A stretch of DNA of 64,000 nt from Vampirovibrionales bacterium. Lineage in GTDB: Bacteria > Cyanobacteriota > Vampirovibrionia > Vampirovibrionales > Vampirovibrionaceae. A program made the position numbers and the translations under genes. Below are positions 37,609 through 46,671 of the stretch, one piece after another (the first letter of the stretch is position 1; every line of letters starts with the position of its first letter). The notes under the pieces were generated by a model. It saw only the letters and a program-made list of their open reading frames with translations. It was not told where the DNA came from and did not search any database. The stretch lies in the NCBI GenBank assembly GCA_029262635.1, contig JAJCZA010000005.1, positions 310,001 through 374,000 of the forward strand, given 5' to 3'.

Positions 37609-37917
37609 TTATTTAGAATCTGGATCCGGTTTGGACTCAATTTCCCGAACAATCCGATCGATGTCATCCCAATGACACCCTTTTCCAGAAGAACTTGGCT
37701 CATGCTCATGAGAGGGATTCGTACAAGACACCGCACTTGCACCCGACTCTTGTTCCGGGTGAACATCCTGTTTTAAAAGCACACGAACCTCCCGGTTCAG
37801 TTGCCGCTTCATTAATCCGCCACAACTCTCACACGCCAACTTCGGGTGTTCATAAACCCCGTGGGTGACTGTTTGATTATGTTGACACTGGGTGCATTCG
37901 TATGTGTAAACCGGCAT
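37609..37917 (-). CDS. FmdB-family zinc-ribbon protein
   Basis: The 102-residue protein starts M-P-V-Y-T-Y-E-C-T-Q-C and has a second knuckle C-E-S-C-G, the CxxC/CxxC zinc ribbon of FmdB-type putative regulatory proteins (about 1-45). A further C/H-rich stretch (S-C-T-N-P-S-H-E-H-E, G-K-G-C-H) may bind a second metal, which is less usual. AAGGA precedes the ATG. The function of this family is not settled; it is placed 32 bp downstream of a glycosyltransferase on the same strand. Confidence 0.85.
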   Translation of the reverse strand: MPVYTYECTQCQHNQTVTHGVYEHPKLACESCGGLMKRQLNREVRVLLKQDVHPEQESGASAVSCTNPSHEHEPSSSGKGCHWDDIDRIVREIESKPDPDSK

Positions 37918-37949
37918 AATCCATCCTTTTTTAAATCCAACGCCTTAAA

Positions 37950-38738
37950 TTAACCCTCCGAACTTTTCACCAGTAAAGCCCTGAATTTTGCATATTTCAA
38001 AAAACTCTGCGCACTCATCGCATACGCCAGCGTTAACCCGGCAAGGCCATGAAAGATTCCCTGCTGAAGAATATAGCGTTGAAAAAACGTGTAAAGAGGT
38101 CGGAGTAAAAGGTTAAAGCCACTTTTTCTAAACCGGTACGGCCCACCAGCTTCAATCACTCGATACGCTGCCCGGGTCGACATCTCGTTGCATCCGCCAA
38201 CCAACGCCTGAAAATGGCGATAAGGCTCACTGCCCATCGATTTGTCGATGGATTGGACCGTTCCTGAAACAGCATAGCCAGTAAAATAGATATCATCCAC
38301 CATTCGAGCCTCACTTCGCCGAATCAGTCGGATTTCCTGTTTCGACATGCCTCCCTGCACCATGGCCTTTCCCTGCCAATGGAGCCGGATGGGAATGGTA
38401 AAGCCGTTCTCTCCATTGGGATTCAACAGCACCCCGTCAATCTTGTGACGCAGCATTTCCTCAACCCATTCATAGGGTTCCACATACAGGATCCATTCTT
38501 TTTCCGCCTGTTTCAGGGCGTACTCCCGTAAAGAGGCTCGATCCGCTGATGGGTGAAAAAAGACACGATCCGTATATTTTCTGGCAATCGCCAGCGTACC
38601 GTCTGTACTCCCTTGATCCACAACGACAATTTCATCCACCCAATTCAGAGACTCCAACGCTCGTTCTAGAGACACCTCGTCGTTATAAGTAATCAGCAGG
38701 GCACTTAAGGTTTGGGATCGATTGGTCACTTCTTTCAC
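37950..38738 (-). CDS. Glycosyltransferase family 2 protein
   Basis: The 262-residue protein has the GT-A start L-S-A-L-L-I-T-Y-N-D-E (about 12), V-V-V-D-Q-G-S-T-D-G-T for nucleotide-sugar binding (about 36-46) and Y-V-E-P-Y-E-W near the metal site, where the usual second D-x-D-like motif is altered to E-P-Y-E. Its layout recalls WaaE/KdtX-type LPS core transferases, and a C-terminal hydrophobic patch could contact the membrane. Start is GTG without a close ribosome site. Donor and acceptor are unknown. Confidence 0.88.
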   Translation of the reverse strand: MKEVTNRSQTLSALLITYNDEVSLERALESLNWVDEIVVVDQGSTDGTLAIARKYTDRVFFHPSADRASLREYALKQAEKEWILYVEPYEWVEEMLRHKIDGVLLNPNGENGFTIPIRLHWQGKAMVQGGMSKQEIRLIRRSEARMVDDIYFTGYAVSGTVQSIDKSMGSEPYRHFQALVGGCNEMSTRAAYRVIEAGGPYRFRKSGFNLLLRPLYTFFQRYILQQGIFHGLAGLTLAYAMSAQSFLKYAKFRALLVKSSEG

Positions 38739-38838
38739 TATGGCTTGTTTTTCACTCCATTGCTCTCATTTATTATAGAGGATTTTTGAGACAAGGGCCT
38801 GTTAGGATTTGTTCCTTAAATTTATCTCTGAATTCCAT

Positions 38839-38844
38839 TATAAT
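38839..38844 (+). promoter_or_regulatory. -10 element directly before yebC
   Basis: Perfect TATAAT ending eight bases before the ATG of yebC; a weak TTAAAT -35 lies 17 bp upstream. With no Shine-Dalgarno, the transcript probably starts at or within two bases of the ATG. Confidence 0.55.
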
Positions 38845-38852
38845 AGCGTATT

Positions 38853-39611
38853 ATGGCTGGACATTCTAAATGGGCAAACACAAAGCACCGTAAAGCGGCT
38901 CAGGACGCCAAAAAAGGACAGACCTATGCTAAATCTGCCCGAGAGATTACCATCGCCGCCAAACTCGGAGGGGGCGATCCAGCCGGAAATTTTCGCCTGA
39001 GAACCGCTATCGAGCGAGCCAAAGCCGCAGGACTCCCCAACGACAACATTCAGCGGGCCATTGAGAAAGGTGCTGGTAGTGCCGAGGCCGATAATATGGA
39101 GTCGGTCATCTACGAAGGTTACGGCCCCGGTGGAGTCGCCGTGTTTATAGAAACCATGACCGAAAACCGCAACCGAACCGCTGGTGATATCCGCAGTTAT
39201 TTCAACAAATACGCTGGTAATCTCGGCACCGACGGTTCCGTGGCATGGATTTTTGAGGAAAAAGGTCTAATCCAGCTTGACCAATCGACTCTATCCGAAG
39301 AAGAGGCCTTTGAAAAAGCCATTGAGGCCGGTGCCACAGATTTTGAGCCCAACACCGAGGAAGGGGTCTATGAGATCTATACAGAGCCCGCTGACCTGAA
39401 CACCGTAGCCAACACCCTGAACGATCAGGGTATTGCCGTTCAATCCGCAGAGATCACCCGAGTCCCCACAAATACGGCACCGATTACCGAAGAGGACAAG
39501 GCCAAAGACCTAATGAAACTCCTCATCGCCATCGAATCCCATGACGACGTACAGTCCGTTTACACCAACTTTGAAATGGACGAGACCTTACTGGAACGGG
39601 TCTCCTCTTAA
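38853..39611 (+). CDS. yebC: YebC/PmpR-family protein
   Basis: The 252-residue protein starts M-A-G-H-S-K-W-A-N-T-K-H-R-K and has P-x-D-N-I-Q-R-A-I-E-K-G, Y-E-G-Y-G-P-G-G-V-A and an acidic third domain, all as in the YebC family. Members act as transcription regulators or, in recent work, as factors that relieve ribosome stalling at proline-rich stretches. The pabB/trpE-like gene starts one base after its stop. The message appears leaderless. Confidence 0.97.
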   Translation: MAGHSKWANTKHRKAAQDAKKGQTYAKSAREITIAAKLGGGDPAGNFRLRTAIERAKAAGLPNDNIQRAIEKGAGSAEADNMESVIYEGYGPGGVAVFIETMTENRNRTAGDIRSYFNKYAGNLGTDGSVAWIFEEKGLIQLDQSTLSEEEAFEKAIEAGATDFEPNTEEGVYEIYTEPADLNTVANTLNDQGIAVQSAEITRVPTNTAPITEEDKAKDLMKLLIAIESHDDVQSVYTNFEMDETLLERVSS

Positions 39612-39612
39612 A

Positions 39613-41079
39613 ATGAATCAGGGGCAGCGTATTCGACAATTTCATCGCCTGATGGCAGAATCGTTGGATTATTCCATTTTGCTAGAAGGCATGGCGCCCC
39701 ACCCTGAACAGGGGCTTTGTACGGTTTCTAATAACCCTAACGTTAATCAATGGGCTCTGATGGGTTTTGGCAGACGTCAATCCATCTCCCTCACGGGGCA
39801 TCAGCTCACCTTAAACCACGAACAACCCATCACGATTCAAACTCGTCAGGCCCTGTTTCGACACCTTCGGAACATGAATGCCCAGTGTAAGCGTTATGCG
39901 GATCCAACACAAGTTCACCTCCCCTTTCAAGGAGGCTTGATGGGCTTCATGGGTTACGAATTCGGTCAATGGTGCGATCCAGCACTCGTCCACCTCTTTC
40001 AGAAAACAGCCCCTCGAAACACGCCTGATCTCCTGTTAATCGAATGCGACCACTGGGTAATCATCAACCGCGTCAGCGAAACATTCCATGCCCTGAGCCC
40101 GGATCCCCAGTGGACCATCATCGCTAAAGACAAGTGGAACGACTTACAAACACCAAGCCCGAAAAGTCAGCCGACTTCCTCCTTACCGACCCTAACATCG
40201 GATTATCTCAAAACCTACGAGACATCCCTCTCACCCAAAGCCTTTGAACATGGAGTCAACACCATCCAACAAGCTATCCTGTCTGGCGATCTCTATCAGG
40301 CCAACCTGACCTTTCGCCTCACCAAGTCACTCCACATCGATCCTTTTTCTGTCTACGACAGCCTCTCTTGGCATAACCCATCACCCTTTTCTGGCATGTT
40401 CCGGTGGCCCGGCGGCATTCTCCTCTCTAACTCGCCGGAGCGTCTCGTGAACGTTTATCACCAACAAGTAAGCATTCGTCCCATCGCAGGAACCCGAGGA
40501 CGGGGAAAGACAGCTAGCGACGACAAGCGTATCGGGCAGGAACTCCTAAATAACGAGAAAGAGCGGGCTGAACACCTGATGCTCGTAGATTTAGGACGCA
40601 ATGATCTGGGCCGTATCTGTGCACCGGGCTCAGTGATTGTCGATGAACAACTGACCTTAGAACGTTACTCCCACGTCACTCATCTCATTAGTAATATCAC
40701 CGGAAAACTGGCGCAGGGTAAAGACATTTGGGATGTCGTTCAGGGCACTTTCCCCGGCGGTACCATTACTGGATGCCCAAAAATTCGGTGCATGGAAACC
40801 CTGTCTAATCTGGAGCCGGTGGGCCGCGGACTTTATACCGGTGGGCTCGGCTATTGGGACGCTCGCCAAACCCAGATGGACATGAACATCTTAATTCGTA
40901 GCCTATTTTTGGAAGAAACCAGAACGCCTTTCGTGTATAATGGCGCTATTCACGTTGGCGCCGGGATTGTCGCCGATTCAGTCGGGACACATGAGTATCG
41001 GGAATGCCTTCGTAAAGCCGCCACTATTTTAGGAGTTCTGCAATATCATGAGCAACACCAACACCCCGCTATCCACTAA
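39613..41079 (+). CDS. pabB: Chorismate-binding enzyme (PabB/TrpE component I)
   Basis: Starting at 39613 (one base after the yebC stop), the 488-residue protein has a divergent N-terminal domain and a full chorismate-binding domain: S-P-E-R-L near 278, P-I-A-G-T-R-G-R-G near 298, A-E-H-L-M-L-V-D-L-G-R-N-D-L-G-R, and G-G-T-I-T-G-C-P-K-I-R-C-M-E-T. I call it aminodeoxychorismate synthase because of this last motif and the short N-terminus. However, the P-I-A-G-T motif has Ala where classical PabB has the catalytic Lys (P-I-K-G-T) and where TrpE has Ala, so anthranilate synthase remains possible. No glutaminase subunit is adjacent. Confidence 0.8.
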   Translation: MNQGQRIRQFHRLMAESLDYSILLEGMAPHPEQGLCTVSNNPNVNQWALMGFGRRQSISLTGHQLTLNHEQPITIQTRQALFRHLRNMNAQCKRYADPTQVHLPFQGGLMGFMGYEFGQWCDPALVHLFQKTAPRNTPDLLLIECDHWVIINRVSETFHALSPDPQWTIIAKDKWNDLQTPSPKSQPTSSLPTLTSDYLKTYETSLSPKAFEHGVNTIQQAILSGDLYQANLTFRLTKSLHIDPFSVYDSLSWHNPSPFSGMFRWPGGILLSNSPERLVNVYHQQVSIRPIAGTRGRGKTASDDKRIGQELLNNEKERAEHLMLVDLGRNDLGRICAPGSVIVDEQLTLERYSHVTHLISNITGKLAQGKDIWDVVQGTFPGGTITGCPKIRCMETLSNLEPVGRGLYTGGLGYWDARQTQMDMNILIRSLFLEETRTPFVYNGAIHVGAGIVADSVGTHEYRECLRKAATILGVLQYHEQHQHPAIH

Positions 41080-41599
41080 GACGCAGGTTTTTTCCGAACA
41101 GGATATTCAACGCACCCTAAAGCGCTTGGCCCATGAGCTCATTGAGGCGAACAAAGGTACCGAGGATCTGGTACTCATGGGCATTGTCACCCGAGGAAAA
41201 TATCTAGCCGAGCGCATTGGCCGCTTGGTAGAAGAATTTGAAGACGCCACCGTGCCGGTTGGCTTTGTGGATATTACTCTGTATCGAGACGATGTGGACA
41301 CCTCGTTCAAGGCCGCGGGCGAAAGCCATGTACCGGTGGATTTGACCGATAAACGGGTGGTGCTGGTGGACGACGTGATTTTCAGTGGCCGCTCGGTCCG
41401 GGCCGCCATGGACGCCCTGAGCGCTTACGGACGCCCCCGCTCGGTTCAGCTCTTGGTCCTGCTGGATCGAGGACATCGTCAACTACCCATCTCCCCTGAT
41501 TTTGTGGGAAAGAATATACCCACCGCCACCACAGAGCGACTCACTGTCTGCCTCAACGAAATCGATAGCACGGAAGAAGTGGTTATCGAAAAAGCGTAA
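41048..41599 (+). CDS. pyrR: PyrR bifunctional regulator / uracil phosphoribosyltransferase
   Basis: The 183-residue protein has the PRPP-binding loop R-V-V-L-V-D-D-V-I-F-S-G-R-S-V near 98-113 and the V-T-R-G-K-Y-L-A-E segment of PyrR. In many bacteria PyrR binds pyr leader RNA to attenuate the operon when UMP is high and has weak UPRTase activity. The start overlaps the 3' end of the upstream gene by 32 bp. No pyr genes follow, so here it may act only in trans. Confidence 0.96.
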   Translation: MSNTNTPLSTKTQVFSEQDIQRTLKRLAHELIEANKGTEDLVLMGIVTRGKYLAERIGRLVEEFEDATVPVGFVDITLYRDDVDTSFKAAGESHVPVDLTDKRVVLVDDVIFSGRSVRAAMDALSAYGRPRSVQLLVLLDRGHRQLPISPDFVGKNIPTATTERLTVCLNEIDSTEEVVIEKA

Positions 41600-41615
41600 C
41601 CCTAAAAATCGTCAC

Positions 41616-43166
41616 TTAAGAAGCATTACACCCCACCGTGGCCGCATGTTCATTTTCCTTTTTCAGTTCTTTTTTCAGAATTTTACCGGTGGCATTTTTG
41701 GGGAATTCGTCATAAATCCGAAAATACGTGGGGCACATAAACGGGGTTAATTGCTCTCGACAGAACTTTTTCAACACCTGTAGTTCCACCGACTGGCCCT
41801 CTTTCAACACCACGGCGGCAAAAATATCCTCGCCCAGCTTCGAGTCCGGCACGCCAAACACGCAAGCTTCCTGAATCGCCGAATGTTGGTACAAGGTGTT
41901 TTCAATCCGAAGGGGGGCAATGTTTTCGCCCGCCTTAATGATCAAATCTTTTTTCCGGCCGCCAGAAATATAGAGATTACCCTCGGCGTCAAAATGACCC
42001 AAATCCCCGGTTTTTAGCCATCCGTCCTTGGTCAGAGTCTCTTCCGTGGCCTCTGGCAGATTAAAGTACCCCAGCATCACGTTGGGACCTTTGGCCTGGA
42101 TTTCACCCACCGGCGAATTTTGTCCCGACTCCTGTTGAATAACCTGACCGGCATCATCCACCAGCCGGACCTGAACGTTATTAAGCGGCAAACCCACCGA
42201 ACCAGGAATACTGCCCTTAGATAGTCGGTTTACAGCAATCACCGGCGATGTTTCCGTTAGACCGTAACCTTCCAAAATGGTCATATCCGCCGCCTCTTCC
42301 AACGACTTCAACAACGACGGCGGCAAGCTCGCTCCGCCCGACACACAAACCTTCAGGGACTTGAATACATTGGCTCCCAACTTTTTGAGGTTCTCGGCTA
42401 CAAAGCTAAAAATCGTGGGCACCAGCGGCAAGATGGTGATCTGCTCTTCCGCCACCAGACTAATAATTTTTCGGGGGTTGAAATTCGGCACCAGCGCCAA
42501 CGTCACGCCCTTCGTCAAAGCGTACAGGGTGACAATTAGACCGTATGCATGAAACAAAGGCAAAGCCATCAACACTTTTTCGTCAGCCCCAAAATCCAGA
42601 GCATCACCAAAGCCCTCGGTATTTGAAAGCAGATTTTCTTCGGACAGCATCACGCCCTTAGGCTTACCCGTCGTGCCCGACGTGTACATTAAAACCCGCA
42701 TCGTGTTTGGTGCTGGTGCCACCAGCGGCTCAAACGACGGCTCTCCGGATTCAATCACTGCCTCCAGCGAGGGAAGCGACGGATTTTCGCCCTGATTGGC
42801 CACCAGAAACGGCAACGGCTTGCCTTCAAAATGCGGCGCAAATTTTTGGGTGGTCAGCATCATACGAGCACCCGAATTTTGGACAACGTAGGCCATATCT
42901 TCCGATGGCAATTGAATATTCACCGGTACCACCACCGCACCTAAACGTAAAATCGCAAAAAAGCCGACCAAATACTCTTTCTGATTCATGAACATCAGCG
43001 CCACCCGATCGTCTGGCTGAATTCCTCTTTCGTTTAAAGCATGAGCCAGCCGACAAATTCTGTCGAAAAACGTCTGATAGTCCCACCGAGCATCACCTTC
43101 AATAATACACAATTTCTCCGGATGAGATACCACTTGTTCTTTTAACGCATCAAACAACAGGCTCAT
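41616..43166 (-). CDS. AMP-dependent acyl-CoA synthetase/ligase
   Basis: The 516-residue protein is an ANL-superfamily enzyme: P-loop Y-T-S-G-T-T-G-K-P-K-G near 166-176, G-Y-G-L-T-E-T-S near 300, K-T-G-D-L-G-H and the hinge S-G-G-R-K-K-D-L-I near 405. It adenylates a carboxylic acid and transfers it to CoA. Chain length cannot be read; long or medium fatty acids are likely. AGAGAGGG lies upstream of the ATG. It ends 16 bp from the convergent pyrR stop. Confidence 0.93.
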   Translation of the reverse strand: MSLLFDALKEQVVSHPEKLCIIEGDARWDYQTFFDRICRLAHALNERGIQPDDRVALMFMNQKEYLVGFFAILRLGAVVVPVNIQLPSEDMAYVVQNSGARMMLTTQKFAPHFEGKPLPFLVANQGENPSLPSLEAVIESGEPSFEPLVAPAPNTMRVLMYTSGTTGKPKGVMLSEENLLSNTEGFGDALDFGADEKVLMALPLFHAYGLIVTLYALTKGVTLALVPNFNPRKIISLVAEEQITILPLVPTIFSFVAENLKKLGANVFKSLKVCVSGGASLPPSLLKSLEEAADMTILEGYGLTETSPVIAVNRLSKGSIPGSVGLPLNNVQVRLVDDAGQVIQQESGQNSPVGEIQAKGPNVMLGYFNLPEATEETLTKDGWLKTGDLGHFDAEGNLYISGGRKKDLIIKAGENIAPLRIENTLYQHSAIQEACVFGVPDSKLGEDIFAAVVLKEGQSVELQVLKKFCREQLTPFMCPTYFRIYDEFPKNATGKILKKELKKENEHAATVGCNAS

Positions 43167-43231
43167 AACAGTCCCTCTCTAATAATAACGGGCAACGGGT
43201 CTCGAATAAATCCGGGAGTATACATCACAGT

Positions 43232-44152
43232 TTAACAGGGAGAGAGGGCCACACGCAACTTCCCACCGCAAAGCGTCAACCGTTCTTTCGCTTCTGAAGA
43301 GTTCAACTGGCACCGGAGCATAACCACCGCCGTCTTTACTTCATAACCACAGGCTTCCAGTGTTTGTCGAGCCTGATCCATCTCTACCGAAGCCAATACA
43401 CTGACCAACCGTTGAGCTCGCTGGATTAATTTGGCATTGGTCGGCTTCACGTCCACCATAAAATTCCCGTACGTCTTCCCTAACTGAATCATGGTCGCCG
43501 TGGTAATCATGTTCAATACCAGCTTTTGAGCTGTTCCTGCTTTCATCCGGGTAGATCCCGTAATCACCTCTGGCCCGGTTTCGACCACAATGGGGCAATC
43601 GACCGCCTGAGCTAGGGCTGACATTTTTGATGCCGTAATGCCTGCTGTAAAACACCCTGTCTCTCGAGCGGCTTTCATGGCCGATACCACATAAGGTGCC
43701 CCTCCACTAGCAGAAATGCCGATAACCACATCATCTTTCCTCGCACCCGTTTCTAGAAAATCCGAACGCCCTTGATCGGTCGAATCTTCTGCCCCTTCAA
43801 TGGCATGCCTCAATGCCGGGTCACCCCCTGCAATAAAAGCCTGTACCAAAGCCGGATCCGTCCCGTACGTCGGTGGACACTCGGCGGCATCCAGTACCCC
43901 TAAACGACCACTGGTTCCGGCGCCAAAGTAAAAAAGCCGCCCCCCCCGACTTATGGCCTGCACCGTTTGATCCACCACCTGCCCGATGGCTGAGATCACC
44001 GGGTAAATCGCCTGAGGCACCTGCTGATCTTCCGTGTTAATCCGGGTTAAAACATCAACCGTGGCCAGTTGATCAATATCCTGAGTGGCCAGATTAACCC
44101 CCTCAGTCGGAACCAGTCCAGCCAAAGCCATTAATGGATCATTTTTACCCAA
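43232..44152 (-). CDS. murQ: N-acetylmuramic acid 6-phosphate etherase
   Basis: The 306-residue SIS-domain protein has G-A-G-T-S-G-R-L-G-V-L-D-A-A-E-C-P-P-T near 77 and the active-site segment with E, then E-V-I-T-G-S-T-R-M-K-A-G-T near 195-208, as in MurQ. It cleaves the lactyl ether of MurNAc-6-phosphate to GlcNAc-6-phosphate and D-lactate. The start is TTG with AGGTGA upstream, 10 bp after the DAHP synthase stop. Together with the NagZ-like gene it supports peptidoglycan recycling. Confidence 0.96.
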   Translation of the reverse strand: MGKNDPLMALAGLVPTEGVNLATQDIDQLATVDVLTRINTEDQQVPQAIYPVISAIGQVVDQTVQAISRGGRLFYFGAGTSGRLGVLDAAECPPTYGTDPALVQAFIAGGDPALRHAIEGAEDSTDQGRSDFLETGARKDDVVIGISASGGAPYVVSAMKAARETGCFTAGITASKMSALAQAVDCPIVVETGPEVITGSTRMKAGTAQKLVLNMITTATMIQLGKTYGNFMVDVKPTNAKLIQRAQRLVSVLASVEMDQARQTLEACGYEVKTAVVMLRCQLNSSEAKERLTLCGGKLRVALSPC

Positions 44153-44162
44153 AACAAGTCAC

Positions 44163-45194
44163 CTATAATTGATCGGATGTCACCCGAAATTTATACAATG
44201 CGTCCAGTTCGGTCATGAGAGCCTGAAAGGCCGGAATAGTCAAGGTTTGTTGGCCATCAGACCAGGCCCTGTCTGGATCTGGATGGACTTCAATCATTAG
44301 CCCGTTCGCACCACAAACCGTCGCCGCCTTGGCCATGGGTGCCACCAAGTAACGATGACCTGTGCCATGGCTGGGATCAACAACCACTGGTAAATGGCAT
44401 CGTTTTTGGATTACTGGAACCGCCGCCAAATCTAACACATTCCGGGTAAAACCGGTATCAAAACTTCGGATGCCTCGCTCGCAAAGTGCCACATTCGGGT
44501 TGCCCTGAACCATAATGTACTCGGCGGCCAACAAAAACTCTTTAATCGTAGCCGAAAGACCCCGTTTGAGAAGCACTGGCTTATTTTGTTGCCCCACCGC
44601 ATTAAGCAGTTTATAGTTTTGCATATTCCGGGCCCCAATTTGAAGCATGTCCGCATAACGAGCGACCAAATCCACGTCCTGACTATCCAGCACTTCCGTG
44701 ACCACCAGCAACCCCGTTTCCTCCCGAGCCTGAGCCAACCGCTTTAAACCTTCTTCACCCAATCCCTGAAAATCATAAGGAGACGTTCTCGGCTTAAAGG
44801 CGCCGCCCCGTAAAAAAGTGGCGCCCGCCTCTTTCACCCCTCGTGCTACGATCAGTAAACTCTCAATATCCTCTTCCACACTGCACGGCCCAGCCATAAC
44901 ACACAAGGGACTATTGCCTCCCAGCTTCACCCCATTTTGAAACTCAATCACGGTATCTTCCGGGTGGGTAATCCGGCTGGCTCGCTTATACGGATCCTGA
45001 ATGGGAACAATTTCCTTAACCCCTGGCATGGCCGACAGGCTTTTGGGTACCACCGTATTTTTATCACCAATGGCCGCAATAACCGTTAGAACATCTCCCC
45101 GATTCAAAATCGTTTGATAGCCCTGCTCCTGAAGCAAGCGATCCATGGTTTGAATGTTTTCTTCCGTGGCATTGGGTTCCATGACAATAATCAT
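44163..45194 (-). CDS. aroF: DAHP synthase, type I-beta with N-terminal regulatory domain
   Basis: The 343-residue protein begins with a ferredoxin-like regulatory domain (about 1-70, starting M-I-I-V-M), then the TIM barrel with A-G-P-C-S-V-E near 105, [10 protein letters not shown] near 140, I-G-A-R-N-M near 198, and D-P-S-H-G-T-G-H near 266 with metal ligands. It condenses PEP and erythrose-4-phosphate into DAHP, the first shikimate step. The N-domain usually confers feedback control by aromatic amino acids in this class. AAGGAA precedes the ATG. Confidence 0.97.
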   Translation of the reverse strand: MIIVMEPNATEENIQTMDRLLQEQGYQTILNRGDVLTVIAAIGDKNTVVPKSLSAMPGVKEIVPIQDPYKRASRITHPEDTVIEFQNGVKLGGNSPLCVMAGPCSVEEDIESLLIVARGVKEAGATFLRGGAFKPRTSPYDFQGLGEEGLKRLAQAREETGLLVVTEVLDSQDVDLVARYADMLQIGARNMQNYKLLNAVGQQNKPVLLKRGLSATIKEFLLAAEYIMVQGNPNVALCERGIRSFDTGFTRNVLDLAAVPVIQKRCHLPVVVDPSHGTGHRYLVAPMAKAATVCGANGLMIEVHPDPDRAWSDGQQTLTIPAFQALMTELDALYKFRVTSDQL

Positions 45195-45351
45195 AAGAGT
45201 CTATTCCTTTTGTTTTCTGGCTGTTTTGTTAGAGTGGGCTAAACCGACTTTCACACGATCATACCCTGATTAAGTTGGAAAGAACATAAAAAAGTGGAAG
45301 GAAAAGACCACTTCCGGCTACAATAGAGGGACTGTATTCAAGAAATAGGAA

Positions 45352-46671
45352 ATGAATAACACCGTGGTTGTTTTTCACCATCACCTAATGTCCTTTGCCA
45401 TTCGCTTTGTCCATGACTGGTTGGAGGGTTGTGGTGTCAGCTTATGGCGACGTGTTACGGGTGCCTTTATTGCCTTTCCCCTACTGGTCATTTTAACAGG
45501 ACTGGGTGTCACCGCTGTCGAAAATGATCACCCCCTGCCCAATACATTTCAAAACCAAGGCACTTCATCGTTTGAAACAACGTCACAGGTTTTGCCTTCT
45601 CAAGGCGAACGACTGGCGGTTCGTCGAACCCGAAAAAGCCGGCGTAGTCGACGGCGAAACAAACGACTCAAAAGCAAAACATCAACGCCAGCCACCGCCG
45701 GAAAAATTCGATGGCAAGTGAAAGTCGATGGCCGTATTTACGCTCCGCCCACGCTGGACAGCGAACTCGTTTATGTCGCCACCACCAAAGGGGTTCTGTA
45801 TGCTTTTGAAAAAGATGGCGGCGTTTTACGATGGCAGAAAACCATGGCCCATAAACTGGCCAAGTCGGCTCCGGTTCCCGGCACTCGTCAACTCTTTATT
45901 GGCACACAAACCGGCGAGTTGATCGCCATGGAAAAAACCTCCGGGCGAGAAACCTGGCGATTCAACGCTGGCGGGACCATTATCTCCTCACCGGTGGTTC
46001 AAAGCCAGACCGTCTATTTCTCATCACGTAATGGATTTATTTACGCTCTGAACACAGAAGACGGAAGCGTTAAATGGCAATTTAATACGGAAGACATTGT
46101 GGATGCCAGTCCTCTCATCGATCAAGGCACCCTTTATATTGGCGATTATAAAGGTCAAGCCTACGCCATTGACGCTGAAACCGGAAAATTAAAATGGAAT
46201 TACACGATTGAAGGCCCGCTTCTGTCTACGCCCCGAATTGCTGGCGATTCGGTGTATTTTAGCAGTGCGGTGGGGGCTATGTTTGCCCTAACCAAAGCCA
46301 GCGGCATGAAACGCTGGAGCTATACCTCTCCTGGTGGAAACGCCATGATCGCAACCCCGACGGTTCTGGACGACCAAGTCTATATTGGCGATGTGGACGG
46401 AACCATTGGGTGCGTGAACAATGAATTCGGCATCCGGGTCTGGCAACGCGCCCTAAAGGGTGCCATTATGTCGTCCATCCAACCCTTTCACCAATCCTTG
46501 CTTATTGGTACCGGCGACGGCAAACTGGTGGCCATTCACCCAAAAGATGGTCGGCTACTCTGGAAGCTTCCACTGGAAAGCGTTATTGAAGCCAACATGG
46601 CCCTCAGCGGTAATCAGATCTTTTTAGGATCCCATAATGGCAACGTATTTGCCGTGGAGCTGACCCCATGA
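45352..46671 (+). CDS. PQQ-repeat beta-propeller protein with basic linker
   Basis: The 439-residue protein has an N-terminal signal-anchor helix (about 36-54) and a linker (55-115) that contains a run of Arg/Lys at about 91-109. Seven to eight PQQ-like repeats follow (about 118-439), each with a G-x-x-x-A-x-x-x-x-x-G-x-x-x-W pattern. It resembles BamB-type propellers, which contact BamA; here it would be periplasmic and membrane-tethered rather than lipidated. The strongly basic linker is unusual. AGGAA lies before the ATG, and kdsB overlaps its end. Confidence 0.9.
   Translation: MNNTVVVFHHHLMSFAIRFVHDWLEGCGVSLWRRVTGAFIAFPLLVILTGLGVTAVENDHPLPNTFQNQGTSSFETTSQVLPSQGERLAVRRTRKSRRSRRRNKRLKSKTSTPATAGKIRWQVKVDGRIYAPPTLDSELVYVATTKGVLYAFEKDGGVLRWQKTMAHKLAKSAPVPGTRQLFIGTQTGELIAMEKTSGRETWRFNAGGTIISSPVVQSQTVYFSSRNGFIYALNTEDGSVKWQFNTEDIVDASPLIDQGTLYIGDYKGQAYAIDAETGKLKWNYTIEGPLLSTPRIAGDSVYFSSAVGAMFALTKASGMKRWSYTSPGGNAMIATPTVLDDQVYIGDVDGTIGCVNNEFGIRVWQRALKGAIMSSIQPFHQSLLIGTGDGKLVAIHPKDGRLLWKLPLESVIEANMALSGNQIFLGSHNGNVFAVELTP

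Noticed and set aside
41048-41130. PyrR-binding attenuator
   Set aside because: pyrR starts inside the upstream gene and no leader with anti-terminator and terminator stems is present in the window.
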